This document shows, in pieces, positions 17,885-27,552 of a DNA stretch of 64,000 nt. The notes under the pieces were generated by a model, which made no database searches, was not told the origin of the DNA, and was given only the letters and a program-made list of their open reading frames with translations. Numbering within the stretch: position 1 is the stretch's first letter; each line of letters opens with the position of its first letter. The position numbers and the translations under genes were made by a program. Origin of the DNA: Acetobacter malorum (GTDB lineage Bacteria > Pseudomonadota > Alphaproteobacteria > Acetobacterales > Acetobacteraceae); assembly GCF_002153605.1 (NCBI RefSeq), contig NZ_JOPG01000010.1, positions 62,001 to 126,000 on the forward strand, in the 5' to 3' direction.

Positions 17885-18361
17885 TCAGCCTTTCTGCGCG
17901 TTAACGACGTTTTTGCGATTCATAGCCGCAACGTCCAGCTTCTGCGGCTGCTGGCCGTCATGCGGGTGCTCTGCACCAGCGTAGACGTGCAGGCTGCGCA
18001 TCTGCTGGCGCTGCAGCGGGCCACGGGTGATCATGCGTTCAACAGCCTTCACCACAACATGGTCCGGATTCTTGCCTTCCAGACGCTGTGCAATGGTGCG
18101 GGTCTTGATGCCGCCGGGGTAACCCGTGTGGTAGTGGAACAGCTTCTGACCAGCTTTGTTGCCCGTCAGCGCCACTTTTTCGGCGTTGATGACAACAACG
18201 TGGTCACCACAGTCAACATGCGGGGTGAACTGAGCTTTGTGCTTGCCGCGCAGGCGGTTCGCGATGATGACGGCCAGACGACCCAGAGCGAGGCCTTCGG
18301 CATCGATCAGGATCCAGTTCTTCGTCACCTCCGCGGGTTTCAGCGAGAGGGTGGTCTTCAT
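17885..18361 (-). CDS. rplM: 50S ribosomal protein L13
   Basis: Large-subunit ribosomal protein that binds 23S rRNA early in assembly. Recognised from [52 protein letters not shown] and [16 protein letters not shown]. Length (158) is normal for Alphaproteobacteria. First gene of the rplM-rpsI operon; the promoter should lie at 18362-18500, upstream of a divergent membrane-protein gene. No leader structure was identified there with confidence. Confidence 0.97.
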   Translation of the reverse strand: MKTTLSLKPAEVTKNWILIDAEGLALGRLAVIIANRLRGKHKAQFTPHVDCGDHVVVINAEKVALTGNKAGQKLFHYHTGYPGGIKTRTIAQRLEGKNPDHVVVKAVERMITRGPLQRQQMRSLHVYAGAEHPHDGQQPQKLDVAAMNRKNVVNAQKG

Positions 18362-18582
18362 GAGAGTGTGATTCCGTTAAGACTATAAGCTTTGAAGATG
18401 GGCGCCTTATGCGTGTGCAAAAGCCCTTCGTCAAGAGCAATCGGCGTTCACCCCCGTAAAATCAACAGTTTTTCACACGGTAACATATTACCGAACCCAG
18501 ACTTGCAGCCCCCTCACCCGTGCATTACACGGGGAGATGCGTTGAAGACTTTCTTTGTAAAAACAAGCAGGATTCCTACCTG

Positions 18583-19932
18583 GTGAAGAAACATGTTCCT
18601 GTTACGGTTGCTGGTATTGCAGCCCTTGCCTGTGTTGGATGGCTGGCCGCGCGCCATGCCGAGCATGTTATGCTGGAAAAAAGCATCAACAGCTTCCGCC
18701 AGACCTTAGGGCCGGACGCATCCCTCACCTATAAAAAGGCATGGCCCGGCCTGCTGGGCCGGAGTGTAAAGTTCACCGCACTGGTGTTCCGGCAGGGGCA
18801 GGAAAGCATTACGGCGGATGACGCGGAAATTTCCAAAGTCAGCACCACCGGGGATGATGCCAGACGAATCGGCCATCTTGTCTTCCACAAGTTCCAGCTG
18901 ACAGACACCTCCGGCAACCTGCGCATGGACGATCTGGCTCTGGATGGCGTCACGCTGCCCACCAGCGGGGATGAGAAACACGGCACGCCTCCGCAGGGGC
19001 TGGAAATCAAGCATGTGGATGCCAGCACACTGCATGGCTTTATCAGCAGCCTGCAATCGGACATCTCGGCGGCCCGCCTGACGGTGGATGATTACGGCAA
19101 TGATGAAGCCTCGCATCTGGACGCCCGTGACCTGAAGCTGGCAACCAATGTCGCGCCGCGACGCCAGATCAGCGCAAAATCCGTTCTGGTGGACGGCGTG
19201 GATCTGGCTGGCCTTTATAATAACCTCACCTACAACATGCCCTATACGCCGCGTAATGGCGTGCGGGACATTCAGGTGGATGGTCTGGCTATTGATGGCA
19301 CAGGCCCGCTGATGCATGTCGCCAAGGTGTCTTCCCACGCGACCCATTCCGAAGCGTCGGAACAGGAAGTCTCAAGCGTTCAGGGGCTGGAACTGTGGCC
19401 GGCCGTGCCCAACCTCTCCCTGCTGCCCACGCTGGGTTATGACCATTTCCGTGGGTCGCTGGTGCTCAACCTGACGCATGACTACAAAGCCGACAAACTC
19501 CATATCGACACTTTCAGTCTGGATGCCCCGGATATGGGCCGCCTGACGCTGGATGGGGATTTCAGCGAGGCCAATACCCTTGCCCTGCTCTCTGCCGGCG
19601 CTGCCGACATGCAGGTGACGAGCATGAACCTGTCCTACAAGGACCACGGGCTGGTGCCTAAAGTGCTGGCAAATTCCGCCAAAGCACGAGGCATAACGCC
19701 GCAGGAGTTCACAACGTCCCTCCAGACCGATCTGGTTCCGCAGGGCAGTGACCCGAACGCACCCGTACCGCAGTTTGTCAGCTATCTAGCCCATCCGGGC
19801 AGTGGCCCGCTGACCATCGCACTTCGCCCGCAGCAGCCAGTGCCACTGATGGCCATTGCCGCCAGCCTGAGCATGCTGCCCTCAGCACCGCAGATCGCAC
19901 AGCAACTGGGTCTGACGGTCCACGCGCCTTAA
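18583..19932 (+). CDS. Membrane-anchored periplasmic protein of unknown function
   Basis: Not assigned to a known function. A GTG at 18583 (VKKHVPVTVAGIAALACVG) with an AGGA-like site 10 bases upstream gives a natural start; the frame can extend to 18520 but the added residues look non-coding. Residues 3-20 form one N-terminal hydrophobic anchor, then about 420 periplasmic residues rich in beta-strand patterns (repeated D-L-x-L-D-G motifs) resembling DUF945/AsmA-like beta-taco proteins. The end (MNLSYKDHGLVPKVLANSAKARGITPQEF, positions about 367-395) is a pattern seen in uncharacterised alphaproteobacterial proteins. 449 residues; single gene with its own terminator. Confidence 0.65.
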   Translation: MKKHVPVTVAGIAALACVGWLAARHAEHVMLEKSINSFRQTLGPDASLTYKKAWPGLLGRSVKFTALVFRQGQESITADDAEISKVSTTGDDARRIGHLVFHKFQLTDTSGNLRMDDLALDGVTLPTSGDEKHGTPPQGLEIKHVDASTLHGFISSLQSDISAARLTVDDYGNDEASHLDARDLKLATNVAPRRQISAKSVLVDGVDLAGLYNNLTYNMPYTPRNGVRDIQVDGLAIDGTGPLMHVAKVSSHATHSEASEQEVSSVQGLELWPAVPNLSLLPTLGYDHFRGSLVLNLTHDYKADKLHIDTFSLDAPDMGRLTLDGDFSEANTLALLSAGAADMQVTSMNLSYKDHGLVPKVLANSAKARGITPQEFTTSLQTDLVPQGSDPNAPVPQFVSYLAHPGSGPLTIALRPQQPVPLMAIAASLSMLPSAPQIAQQLGLTVHAP

Positions 19933-19943
19933 CAATCTGCCTG

Positions 19944-19980
19944 AAAAGGTCTTTCAGATAGTCGTCTGAGAGACCTTTTT
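19944..19980. terminator. Bidirectional intrinsic terminator
   Basis: Arms AAAAGGTCTTTCAGA and TCTGAGAGACCTTTTT, flanked by A-run and T-run. It closes the anchored-protein gene (plus) and the retropepsin-like lipoprotein gene (minus). Confidence 0.85.
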
Positions 19981-20006
19981 CACACCCGATGCGCCGTATC
20001 CGAACT

Positions 20007-21113
20007 TTAGGGCGTAGGAACTGGTGACGCTGTGACGGGTACGCCGGCAGGGGCACTGGCCGCAGGCACGTTCCCCGAGGAAGCCGCGTCCCTCAGAGAA
20101 ATACGCGGCAATGGTGCAGACACGGGCACCGCTGGCTCGCCACCCGCTGCAGGCACGTTTTTCGGCTTTATGCGCAGATCAAACGTATGATCCTGCTCTG
20201 GTGGCTGGAGGCGCTGGATATAGAGCTGCTCATGCCGGTAGGACACCCAGACCCGGTTATGCCGCAGGAAATCCGCCCCCAGCAGAGCGTAACCATTCGT
20301 TTCAATGGGTGAAATGCCAAGCAGCGGGTTGGGATACAGTTCATCCCCTATCTGCAGGCTGGCAAAACGGTGCAGATGGCCGCCGTCTCTGCGTTTGCCG
20401 GAAACACCGGTGGACGTGAACGTAATGTCCTGCGCCAGATCGTCCTTTGAAACGCCAGCTTTCCGCGCCTGAGACGGCAGTACGGACGTGTGCCAGGCAC
20501 CACTGTCCAGCATGGCGTCAATCTTCTTCCCGTTCAGACGTATGGTCGTGCCGATGCGGAGTTCGTGCGTCCCCAGACGATACCAGTCGACCTTTGAAGA
20601 CGGTCCTTCCCACGTAGGCGTTGGGGTTTTGCATCCGCTGAGCTGATAGAGCGCAATCTTCCCGGCAGGGAGGTTGAACATCACATCATAAGACTGAAGG
20701 AAGTCGGCCCCAAACAGGCCAACAACAGGTCGCCCCGCAATCGTGCCACCAAAAGACCGTTTGGCCTGCGTCAGATAGACTTCGCCACTCGTGCCGGAGC
20801 CTAGCCCCATTTTATCGGCCTGCATGATGGGGGAGAGCATCTCTCCCGTCACGCCACTAATATTGAGGACGTGCCCGGTATCCACGAGGCCGAAATTTTT
20901 GCTGGCCTCTTCCGAGATCATGGAAATATCGGCCCCGCTATCCACAATCATCGCGGCATCATGCCCGTTGATTGTCACACCGACGATGGGGGAGCCCTGT
21001 TTGTTCAGAACGGGGAGATCCCCAAGGGTCGAGACCTGACACACCCCGTTCTGTTCTGCACATCCGGCCAGCGCCAACAGAGACGCTATGCCCATCCAGC
21101 CTGTTTTACGCAC
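20007..21113 (-). CDS. Lipoprotein with two retropepsin-like aspartic protease domains
   Basis: Predicted envelope aspartic protease. The N-terminus has a lipobox (SLLALAGC, C18), so the mature protein should be lipid-anchored. Two tandem retropepsin-type halves are visible: the first with D58 in MIVDSGADISMIS and GADFL near 135-140, the second with D203 in AMLDSGAWHTSVL and a matching LLGADFLRHNRVW segment. Two DSG halves in one chain could form the active site intramolecularly, unlike single-domain retropepsins that dimerise. The C-terminal 50 residues are Pro/Ala/Val-rich and probably disordered. 368 residues. Substrate unknown. Monocistronic, converging with the anchored-protein gene. Confidence 0.8.
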   Translation of the reverse strand: MRKTGWMGIASLLALAGCAEQNGVCQVSTLGDLPVLNKQGSPIVGVTINGHDAAMIVDSGADISMISEEASKNFGLVDTGHVLNISGVTGEMLSPIMQADKMGLGSGTSGEVYLTQAKRSFGGTIAGRPVVGLFGADFLQSYDVMFNLPAGKIALYQLSGCKTPTPTWEGPSSKVDWYRLGTHELRIGTTIRLNGKKIDAMLDSGAWHTSVLPSQARKAGVSKDDLAQDITFTSTGVSGKRRDGGHLHRFASLQIGDELYPNPLLGISPIETNGYALLGADFLRHNRVWVSYRHEQLYIQRLQPPEQDHTFDLRIKPKNVPAAGGEPAVPVSAPLPRISLRDAASSGNVPAASAPAGVPVTASPVPTP

Positions 21114-21160
21114 GCCCTGCCCTTTTCTCAGTCTGCACGACAGGACGCACTCAGGTCGCC

Positions 21161-21865
21161 TCAGCCGCTCTTTTTTGCGGCCCCGCCACGCGGACGCAGC
21201 GCGGGAAGCATTTCCCCGGTTACCGCGTAATAAACACGCTCTGCAATATTGGTGGCGTGGTCGCCAATACGTTCTAAATTTTTAGCCACGAAGAGCAGGT
21301 GAATACAGGGGCTGATCTTGCGCGGATCTTCCATCATGTAAGTCACCAGTTCACGGAACATGGCGGTATAGAGCTCATCAATGGCCGTATCGGAGCCCCA
21401 GACCTGCATGGCGCATTCGCTATCATTATTGACCATGGCCTCAATGGCACTGTGCAGGTTTTCCTGCACCAGACGCGCCATGTTGCGCAGCGCCCCAAAG
21501 GACAGCGCACCATCCAGCGGCTCCACCTTCAGCGCCCGGCGGGCAATGCTGGAGGCGTAATCCCCGATCCGCTCGAAATCGCCTGTAATTTTCAGGACAG
21601 CGATAATCACCCGCAGGTCAACCGCCATGGGCGCACGCAGGGCCAGAATGCGGATGGCAAGGCTCTCCGCCTCACGCTCCAGAGCATCCACTTCCACATC
21701 CAGCTCCGGCGGTTCCAGAGCGGCTTCTTCATCCTGATCCACCACGGCGGCAATCGCCCGCGCGGTCTGGCGTTCCACAAGACCACCCATGCGGGCCACC
21801 AGCCCACGCAGACGGTCCAGCTCCTGATCATATCGGGTGACGGTATGCGCGGGTTCGTTCCCCAT
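21161..21865 (-). CDS. phoU: Phosphate transport system regulator PhoU
   Basis: Cytoplasmic adaptor that links the Pst transporter to PhoR and represses the Pho response when phosphate is plentiful. All-helical protein of 234 residues with two PhoU repeats; metal-binding acidic motifs are visible in both (ERIGDYASSIA around 94-104 and ERIGDHATNIAERV around 195-208). It starts 17 bp after pstB, last in the order pstC-pstA-pstB-phoU. The phoR/phoB genes are not in the window. Confidence 0.96.
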   Translation of the reverse strand: MGNEPAHTVTRYDQELDRLRGLVARMGGLVERQTARAIAAVVDQDEEAALEPPELDVEVDALEREAESLAIRILALRAPMAVDLRVIIAVLKITGDFERIGDYASSIARRALKVEPLDGALSFGALRNMARLVQENLHSAIEAMVNNDSECAMQVWGSDTAIDELYTAMFRELVTYMMEDPRKISPCIHLLFVAKNLERIGDHATNIAERVYYAVTGEMLPALRPRGGAAKKSG

Positions 21866-21882
21866 GAGTGTGTCCTCCCTGT

Positions 21883-22713
21883 TCAGCCGAAGCGGCCGGT
21901 AATGTAGTCCTGTGTGCGGCTTTCACGCGGGGCGGTGAACATCCGCGCCGTGCTGTCCACTTCCACCAGTTCACCCAGATAGAAGAAAGCCACCTGATCC
22001 GCACAGCGGGCAGCCTGCTGCATGTTATGCGTGACGATGGCAATGGTGAATTCGGTTTTGAGTTCGTCCAGCAGTTCCTCAATGCGCGCGGTAGAGACCG
22101 GGTCCAGCGCACTGGTCGGCTCATCCAGCAAAATCACTTCCGGGCGCACGGCAATGGTGCGGGCAATGCACAGACGCTGCTGCTGGCCGCCGGAAAGAGC
22201 TGTGGCAGAAGCCTGAAGACGGTCCTTCACCTCCGGCCACAGAGCCACACGGCGCAGGGCGTCTTCCACTCGTCCGTCCATTTCGGACCGGGACACACGC
22301 TCATGCAGGCGGATACCGAAGGCGATGTTGTCATAGATCGACATGGGGAACGGGGTCGGCTTCTGGAACACCATGCCCACGCGGGAACGCAGGGCGTTCA
22401 GATCCAGCCCGCTGCCCAGAATATTCTGGCCGGAGAACATGACCTCACCCGTGGCGCGCTGGCCCGGATACAGATCATACATCCGGTTGAGCACGCGCAG
22501 CAGGGTGGATTTGCCGCAGCCAGACGGGCCGATCATCCCCGTTACGCTGCGCTCGGGAAAGCCCAGCGTAATGTTATGCAGCGCGTGGGTCTTGCCGTAA
22601 TAGAAATCCAGATTGTTCACCTGGATGGCAATCGGGCGACCTGACACCGCAGAGGCTAAGGCCTCCGCTTCCCCATCAGCCGACGCGATAGCCTGCATGG
22701 TGTTCTCGTTCAT
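21883..22713 (-). CDS. pstB: Phosphate ABC transporter ATP-binding protein
   Basis: ATPase that powers phosphate import through PstCA. Motifs: Walker [10 protein letters not shown], signature LSGGQQQR, Walker [15 protein letters not shown]-loop VTHNMQQ. PstB hallmark phrases include [18 protein letters not shown] and the ending [11 protein letters not shown]. The start overlaps the pstA stop by 4 bp. The 276-residue length includes a short N-terminal extension ahead of the nucleotide-binding domain, which begins near residue 27. Confidence 0.97.
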   Translation of the reverse strand: MNENTMQAIASADGEAEALASAVSGRPIAIQVNNLDFYYGKTHALHNITLGFPERSVTGMIGPSGCGKSTLLRVLNRMYDLYPGQRATGEVMFSGQNILGSGLDLNALRSRVGMVFQKPTPFPMSIYDNIAFGIRLHERVSRSEMDGRVEDALRRVALWPEVKDRLQASATALSGGQQQRLCIARTIAVRPEVILLDEPTSALDPVSTARIEELLDELKTEFTIAIVTHNMQQAARCADQVAFFYLGELVEVDSTARMFTAPRESRTQDYITGRFG

Positions 22714-23594
22714 GTCCGTCCTCCGCGGATGCCAACCCGCACCACAATATTAATAATGAGCACACCCACCGTGACCAGCAGGGCACCGGTCCATGCCTGC
22801 TGCATCCAGTCCTGATAAGCGGAGCCTGCATACTGATAAATCGCCACCGGAAGGCTGGCCATCGGGCGCCGCATATCCAGAGACCATTCGGAATTCCCCA
22901 GTGAGGTAAACAGCAGGGGCGCTGTCTCACCCGCCACGCGGGCAATGGCCAGCAGCACGCCGGTCATGATGCCACCGCGCGCGGCCCGCACACAGATAAA
23001 CAGAATAACGCGCCATTTGGCCGCACCCAGCGCAATACCAGCCTCACGCATGGAAACGGGGACAAGCCGCAGCATGTCTTCCGTTGTGCGCACAATAATC
23101 GGCATGGCCATGAGCGAAAGCGCCGCAGCACCGGAAAAGCCGGAGAAGTGCCCGAACGGTTCCACCAGCACCATGTAGATAAACAGGCCGATGAGAATGG
23201 ACGGCGCAGAGAGCAGCATGTCCGACACAAACCGCACTGTCCGGGCCAGTTTGCTGTCCGCCCCGTATTCCGCCAGAAAAATTCCTGTCAGCAGGCCGGC
23301 AGGCGCACCCAGCAGAATGGACAGGCCTGTTTGCAGCAGACTGCCGACAATAGCGTTGGCCAGACCACCACCCGTCCCCGGAGCCCCCATGGAGCGGGTG
23401 AACAGGGACAGGGTCAGACCCGGCAAACCGTTTTTAAGCAGCGTCCACAGAATGGAGCCGAGCACAAACACCACAATCAGCATGGCCAGCCAGCTCATGC
23501 CGGTTGCCAGCTTGTCGATCATCTTGCGGCGCAGAGCCAGAACGCTGGACCGCTGCGGCCGCTCTGCGGCCTGCGAGAATACCGGGCGCGTCAT
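22710..23594 (-). CDS. pstA: Phosphate ABC transporter permease PstA
   Basis: Second permease of the high-affinity phosphate importer. Six hydrophobic helices are expected; visible anchors include [19 protein letters not shown] and [18 protein letters not shown], and the coupling motif [25 protein letters not shown] contains the EAA-type loop that contacts PstB. Length 294 is normal. It overlaps both pstC (4 bp) and pstB (4 bp), showing tight translational coupling. Confidence 0.96.
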   Translation of the reverse strand: MTRPVFSQAAERPQRSSVLALRRKMIDKLATGMSWLAMLIVVFVLGSILWTLLKNGLPGLTLSLFTRSMGAPGTGGGLANAIVGSLLQTGLSILLGAPAGLLTGIFLAEYGADSKLARTVRFVSDMLLSAPSILIGLFIYMVLVEPFGHFSGFSGAAALSLMAMPIIVRTTEDMLRLVPVSMREAGIALGAAKWRVILFICVRAARGGIMTGVLLAIARVAGETAPLLFTSLGNSEWSLDMRRPMASLPVAIYQYAGSAYQDWMQQAWTGALLVTVGVLIINIVVRVGIRGGRT

Positions 23595-24574
23595 GAGCGT
23601 TTTCCTGCGCGGGCTTCACCCCGGGCCAGCAGAATGCGGGACACCCAGAGCGTCACAAAGGAAATGGCCATCAGAATGGCTCCCAGCGCCATCAGCGAGG
23701 ACAGCTTGAGGCTGCCTGCCGGGCTTTCCGGGAATTCCAGAGCAATCAGGGAGGCAATGGTGTTGGCCGGGGCAAACAGGGACCAGCCAATATGGTTGCT
23801 ATCCCCGATCACGAACGTCACAGCCATGGTTTCCCCCATGGCGCGGCCCATGCCCAGCACAATGCCGCCCACAACACCCTGACGGGACCAGGGCAGCACA
23901 ACCTGACGCATCACTTCCCAGCGGGTCGCGCCCAGACCGTAAGCGCTCTCACGCAGGACGGTCGGCATGGACACAAACACATCGCGCATCACGGCGGTAA
24001 TGGACGGCACAACCATAACGGCCAGCACCAGCCCTGCGGTCAGCAGGCCCGTGCCAAACGGTGCACCGCTCACCAGTGCAGACAGCACAGGCACATGCCC
24101 AAACATATGGCGGGCAGTGGGCTGCACGTAATGCGCCATGACCGGCACCAGCACAAAAAAGCCCCACATGCCGAAAATGATGGAAGGCACAGCGGCCAGA
24201 AGCTGCACGGCCATCCCAATGACGGAGGAGATGGCAGGCGGAGCCAGCGCCGTCAGCCAGAAAGCGGTACCAAACGCCAGCGGCACGGCAATCACCAGCC
24301 CCAGAAAGCTGCTGGCCAGCGTGCCGAACACCGGAGCCACAGCCCCAAAATGCTGGGTAACCGGGTTCCAGATGGCGGTGACAAAAAAGCCCGGCCCAAA
24401 AGTGGAAAAGGCTTTCCATCCCCCAGTGACCATAACGGTGATGATGGCGCCCAGCACAATGAGCACGCTGATGCCTGTCAGAACGACCAGCGTTCTGAAC
24501 AGGGCGTCACCATCCCAGCGCCGGGTTATCTGAGGCGGTTCAGCCTGTGTGGGCTGCTCTGCGGTTCCGTCCAT
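23591..24574 (-). CDS. pstC: Phosphate ABC transporter permease PstC
   Basis: First permease of the Pst importer. The ATG at 24574 is chosen because GGAG lies 5 bases upstream and the product then begins MDGTAEQPTQAEPP; the longer frame to 24682 has no ribosome site. The 327-residue protein has six hydrophobic helices (for example TLVVLTGISVLIVLGAIITVM) and an EAA-type coupling loop (LRESAYGLGATRWEVMRQVVLP). It heads the operon. A substrate-binding pstS gene, normally the first gene, is absent upstream; the divergent neighbour is ilvD. Confidence 0.95.
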   Translation of the reverse strand: MDGTAEQPTQAEPPQITRRWDGDALFRTLVVLTGISVLIVLGAIITVMVTGGWKAFSTFGPGFFVTAIWNPVTQHFGAVAPVFGTLASSFLGLVIAVPLAFGTAFWLTALAPPAISSVIGMAVQLLAAVPSIIFGMWGFFVLVPVMAHYVQPTARHMFGHVPVLSALVSGAPFGTGLLTAGLVLAVMVVPSITAVMRDVFVSMPTVLRESAYGLGATRWEVMRQVVLPWSRQGVVGGIVLGMGRAMGETMAVTFVIGDSNHIGWSLFAPANTIASLIALEFPESPAGSLKLSSLMALGAILMAISFVTLWVSRILLARGEARAGKRS

Positions 24575-24675
24575 CTGCACTCCGTTCCGATCTACAGGTC
24601 GGGAATGGGGAGCAATACTGAACCCCCCGGCTGCCTGCAACCAGAGGGACTCACAATCTCCCCCATACGCAACAA

Positions 24676-24693
24676 ATGTCATGAAACTGTAGC
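24676..24693 (+). promoter_or_regulatory. Possible Pho-box-like site upstream of pstC
   Basis: ATGTCAT-GAAA-CTGTAGC resembles the PhoB box (two CTGTCAT-type 7-mers 4 bases apart): six of seven bases match in the first half, four of seven in the second. It lies about 100 bp upstream of pstC but reads on the plus strand, opposite to pstC transcription, so it is only a weak candidate. Confidence 0.3.
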
Positions 24694-24843
24694 ACTTTTA
24701 CACCGAATATGTCCCTCACCCCTTCCCCACACCCTGACACAGCCCCACTTATGGCGTAGGATGCGCGCCCGCATTGTCGGCCTGCCTGAGATCGGGCCGT
24801 TCATTTCTACCCTTTTGTTGTATTGACCAGAGAGACCCCCGCA

Positions 24844-26712
24844 ATGGCCGGTTACCGTTCCCGCACCACCACCCATGGCCGCAACATGGCTGGCGCACGC
24901 AGCCTGTGGCGCGCCACAGGCATGAAGGATTCCGACTTCGGCAAGCCGATTATTGCCGTCGCCAACTCCTTCACGCAGTTTGTGCCCGGCCATGTGCACC
25001 TTAAGGACATGGGCCAGCTGGTGTGCGAGGCCATTGCGGAAGCCGGTGGTATTGGCCGCGAGTTCAACACCATTGCGGTGGATGACGGCATTGCCATGGG
25101 CCATGGCGGAATGCTCTACAGCCTGCCCTCGCGTGAGCTGATTGCCGATGCCGTGGAATATATGGTCAACGCGCATTGTGCGGATGCGCTGGTGTGCATC
25201 AGCAACTGTGACAAGATCACCCCCGGCATGCTGATGGCCTCAATGCGGCTGAACATTCCGGTCATCTTTGTCTCCGGTGGTCCGATGGAAGCTGGCCGCG
25301 TCACGCTGGATGATATCGAACAGCGGGCCGACCTTGTGACCTCCATGGTCGCCGCCGCCAACCCGAGCGTGAGCGAAGCGGATTCGCAGACCATTGAACG
25401 CTCGGCCTGCCCGACCTGCGGCTCCTGCTCCGGCATGTTCACCGCCAACTCCATGAACTGCCTGACGGAAGCCCTCGGCCTTTCCCTGCCCGGCAATGGC
25501 ACGCTTGTGGCCACCCACGCTGCGCGGCGCGAACTGTTTGTGGAAGCCGGTAGACGCATTGTGGATCTGGCCCGCCGCTATTACGAGCAGGACGACGCCA
25601 GTGTGCTGCCCCGCAGCATTGCCACCATGAAGGCGTTTGAAAACGCGATGTCCGTTGATATCGCCATGGGTGGGTCCACCAACACCGTCCTGCATCTGCT
25701 GGCCGCAGCGCATGAGGGCGAAGTGCCCTTCACCATGCAGGACATTGATCGCCTGTCCCGCAAGGTGCCGCATCTGTGCAAGGTCTCTCCGTCCCGCCCG
25801 GATGTGCATATGGAAGACGTGCATCGGGCTGGCGGTATTCCCGCCATCATGGGCGAACTCGACCGCCTCGGCCTGCTGCATAACGAAATCCCGATGGTGC
25901 ATGCACCGTCTCTGAAAGACGGTCTGGCTGCGTGGGACATCCGCTCTGCTGAAGGTGCCAGCAACGCCAATGCCCGTGACTTCTTCCGCGCTGCCCCCGG
26001 GGGTGTGCGCACCACGCAGGCGTTCTCTCAGGCCAGCCTGTATAAAGAGCTGGATACGGACCAGGAAAACGGCGCCATTCGTGATGGGGCCCATGCCTAT
26101 AATCAGGATGGCGGTCTGGCTGTGCTGTATGGCAATCTGGCCGAAGACGGTGCGATTGTGAAAACGGCGGGGGTTGCTGCCGGTCTTGAAACCTTCTCTG
26201 GCCCGGCCCGTATTTTTGAAAGTCAGGATGACGCCGTTTCCGCCATTCTGAGCGACAAAATCAAAGCCGGCGATGTGGTGGTCATTCGGTATGAAGGCCC
26301 CAAAGGCGGCCCCGGCATGCAGGAAATGCTCTACCCGACCAGCTACCTGAAATCCAAAGGGCTGGCTGAGAAATGCGCCCTGATTACCGATGGTCGCTTC
26401 TCCGGCGGCAGCTCGGGCCTGTCCATTGGCCATATCTCCCCGGAAGCAGGGGAAGGTGGCGTAATTGGTCTGGTAGAAGAAGGTGACCGGATTGAGATCG
26501 ACATCCCGAACCGCCGCCTGTCCGTTGCTGTAGCGGATAGTGAACTCTCTGCCCGGCGTGAACGGATGGATGACAAGGGCGATGCCGCATGGCAGCCCAA
26601 GCGCGACCGCGTTGTCTCCACCGCCCTGAAAGCCTACGCCGCTCTGACCACAAGCGCCGCCCGTGGCGCAGTGCGTGACCTGAGCCAGTTGACGCGCCGC
26701 GTGCCGCGATGA
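24844..26712 (+). CDS. ilvD: Dihydroxy-acid dehydratase
   Basis: Iron-sulfur dehydratase that makes the 2-keto acid precursors of valine, isoleucine and leucine (and feeds pantothenate). The ATG at 24844 ([19 protein letters not shown]) is the family start, with AGAGAG about 9 bases upstream; a TTG 7 codons earlier is less likely. Cluster cysteines are C122 ([11 protein letters not shown]) and C195 ([11 protein letters not shown]), with C192 nearby; the region around residue 49 has FVPGHVHL and no third Cys, as in the E. coli-type enzyme. [14 protein letters not shown] near residues 512-526 is also conserved. 622 residues, complete. Single gene, divergent from pst. Confidence 0.97.
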   Translation: MAGYRSRTTTHGRNMAGARSLWRATGMKDSDFGKPIIAVANSFTQFVPGHVHLKDMGQLVCEAIAEAGGIGREFNTIAVDDGIAMGHGGMLYSLPSRELIADAVEYMVNAHCADALVCISNCDKITPGMLMASMRLNIPVIFVSGGPMEAGRVTLDDIEQRADLVTSMVAAANPSVSEADSQTIERSACPTCGSCSGMFTANSMNCLTEALGLSLPGNGTLVATHAARRELFVEAGRRIVDLARRYYEQDDASVLPRSIATMKAFENAMSVDIAMGGSTNTVLHLLAAAHEGEVPFTMQDIDRLSRKVPHLCKVSPSRPDVHMEDVHRAGGIPAIMGELDRLGLLHNEIPMVHAPSLKDGLAAWDIRSAEGASNANARDFFRAAPGGVRTTQAFSQASLYKELDTDQENGAIRDGAHAYNQDGGLAVLYGNLAEDGAIVKTAGVAAGLETFSGPARIFESQDDAVSAILSDKIKAGDVVVIRYEGPKGGPGMQEMLYPTSYLKSKGLAEKCALITDGRFSGGSSGLSIGHISPEAGEGGVIGLVEEGDRIEIDIPNRRLSVAVADSELSARRERMDDKGDAAWQPKRDRVVSTALKAYAALTTSAARGAVRDLSQLTRRVPR

Positions 26713-26746
26713 CAAATTATGTTTGCAGTTTAAAGCTGATGGGAAT

Positions 26747-26821
26747 TCATCGTAAATCGATGATTGCAACGACGAGATAGATCATAGCGCTGAAATTTTT
26801 GTCTGTTTTGTCGGCACGCAT
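26747..26821 (-). pseudogene. C-terminal fragment of an IS5-type transposase
   Basis: A minus-strand remnant reading MRADKTDKNFSAMIYLV...IIDLR then stop, resembling the last residues of IS5-family transposases (KTxxNFxAxIxLxxAIIxLR). The open frame continues rightward to about 26880, but that part overlaps the left end of the neighbouring element, so the true extent is unclear. It suggests a third insertion sequence formerly present left of the nested pair. Confidence 0.55.
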
Positions 26822-27151
26822 GAAGGGTTCGAAGAACCTCTTGTTATTGGGGCCTACACTGTGATTCCGTTTTTCCAGTTCTGACTGGAGGAATGGGGAG
26901 ATGAAACAGCCCGGTTTTTTTGATGTTAAGGCGCGTCTGAGCGGGCTTGGTGATTAACTTGAGGCTCTTTTCCTGGACTGTGGATTTTGAAGTCTTCCGT
27001 TCTGATTTTGACAAGGCTCTGGCCTGTTCAGACGAGCGCAAGGGGGGGGGGGGCACTCGCCGCTTGATCCGGGATGGACGTTTAAAATCCTAGGTTCAGG
27101 ACCTAGTAATTTATTGAACTGAGCGAGCGGTTGTGATTCACAGGCTTACCG

Positions 27152-27535
27152 ATGGAGGGTGGGCCTGTGAGTGATGTGTTTATGCTGTCTGAGAGGCAGA
27201 TGGAGCGGATTGAGCCATTTTTCCCTCTGGCGCACGGAGTGCCACGCGTGGATGACCGGCGCGTTCTGAGCGGGATCGTTTATGTAATCCGTAACGGTCT
27301 GCAGTGGAAAGACACTCCGAAAGCGTATGGTCCACACAAGACTTTGTATAATCGCTTCATCCGGTGGAGCCGCCTGGGTGTCTTTGACAGGATATTTGTC
27401 GCCCTGACAGAACAGGCTGGCCGTTCGAAGCGTTTGATGATCGATGCAACACACATCAAGGCGCACCAGACATCGGCGTCGCTGCTCAAAAAGGGGCTTT
27501 TCCCCGCCATATCGGACGAACAAAAGGCGGCCTGA
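27152..27535 (+). CDS. IS427-group transposase, first frame (OrfA)
   Basis: N-terminal half of the DDE transposase (127 residues). It contains the IS427 N-terminal domain (LSERQMERIEPFFPL; VDDRRVLSGIVYVIRNGLQWKD; YGPHKTLYNRFIRWSRLGVF) and the first catalytic aspartate in MIDATHIKAHQT. The frame ends soon after the homopolymer runs A5G4 and T4C4 (27487-27506), where a -1 shift would fuse it to the second frame. Appears intact. Confidence 0.9.
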   Translation: MEGGPVSDVFMLSERQMERIEPFFPLAHGVPRVDDRRVLSGIVYVIRNGLQWKDTPKAYGPHKTLYNRFIRWSRLGVFDRIFVALTEQAGRSKRLMIDATHIKAHQTSASLLKKGLFPAISDEQKAA

Positions 27536-27552
27536 ACTCAAAACTTCACGCC

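Noticed and set aside
25240..26769. Minus-strand 509-codon open frame
   Set aside because: Antisense to ilvD, which is complete and conserved.
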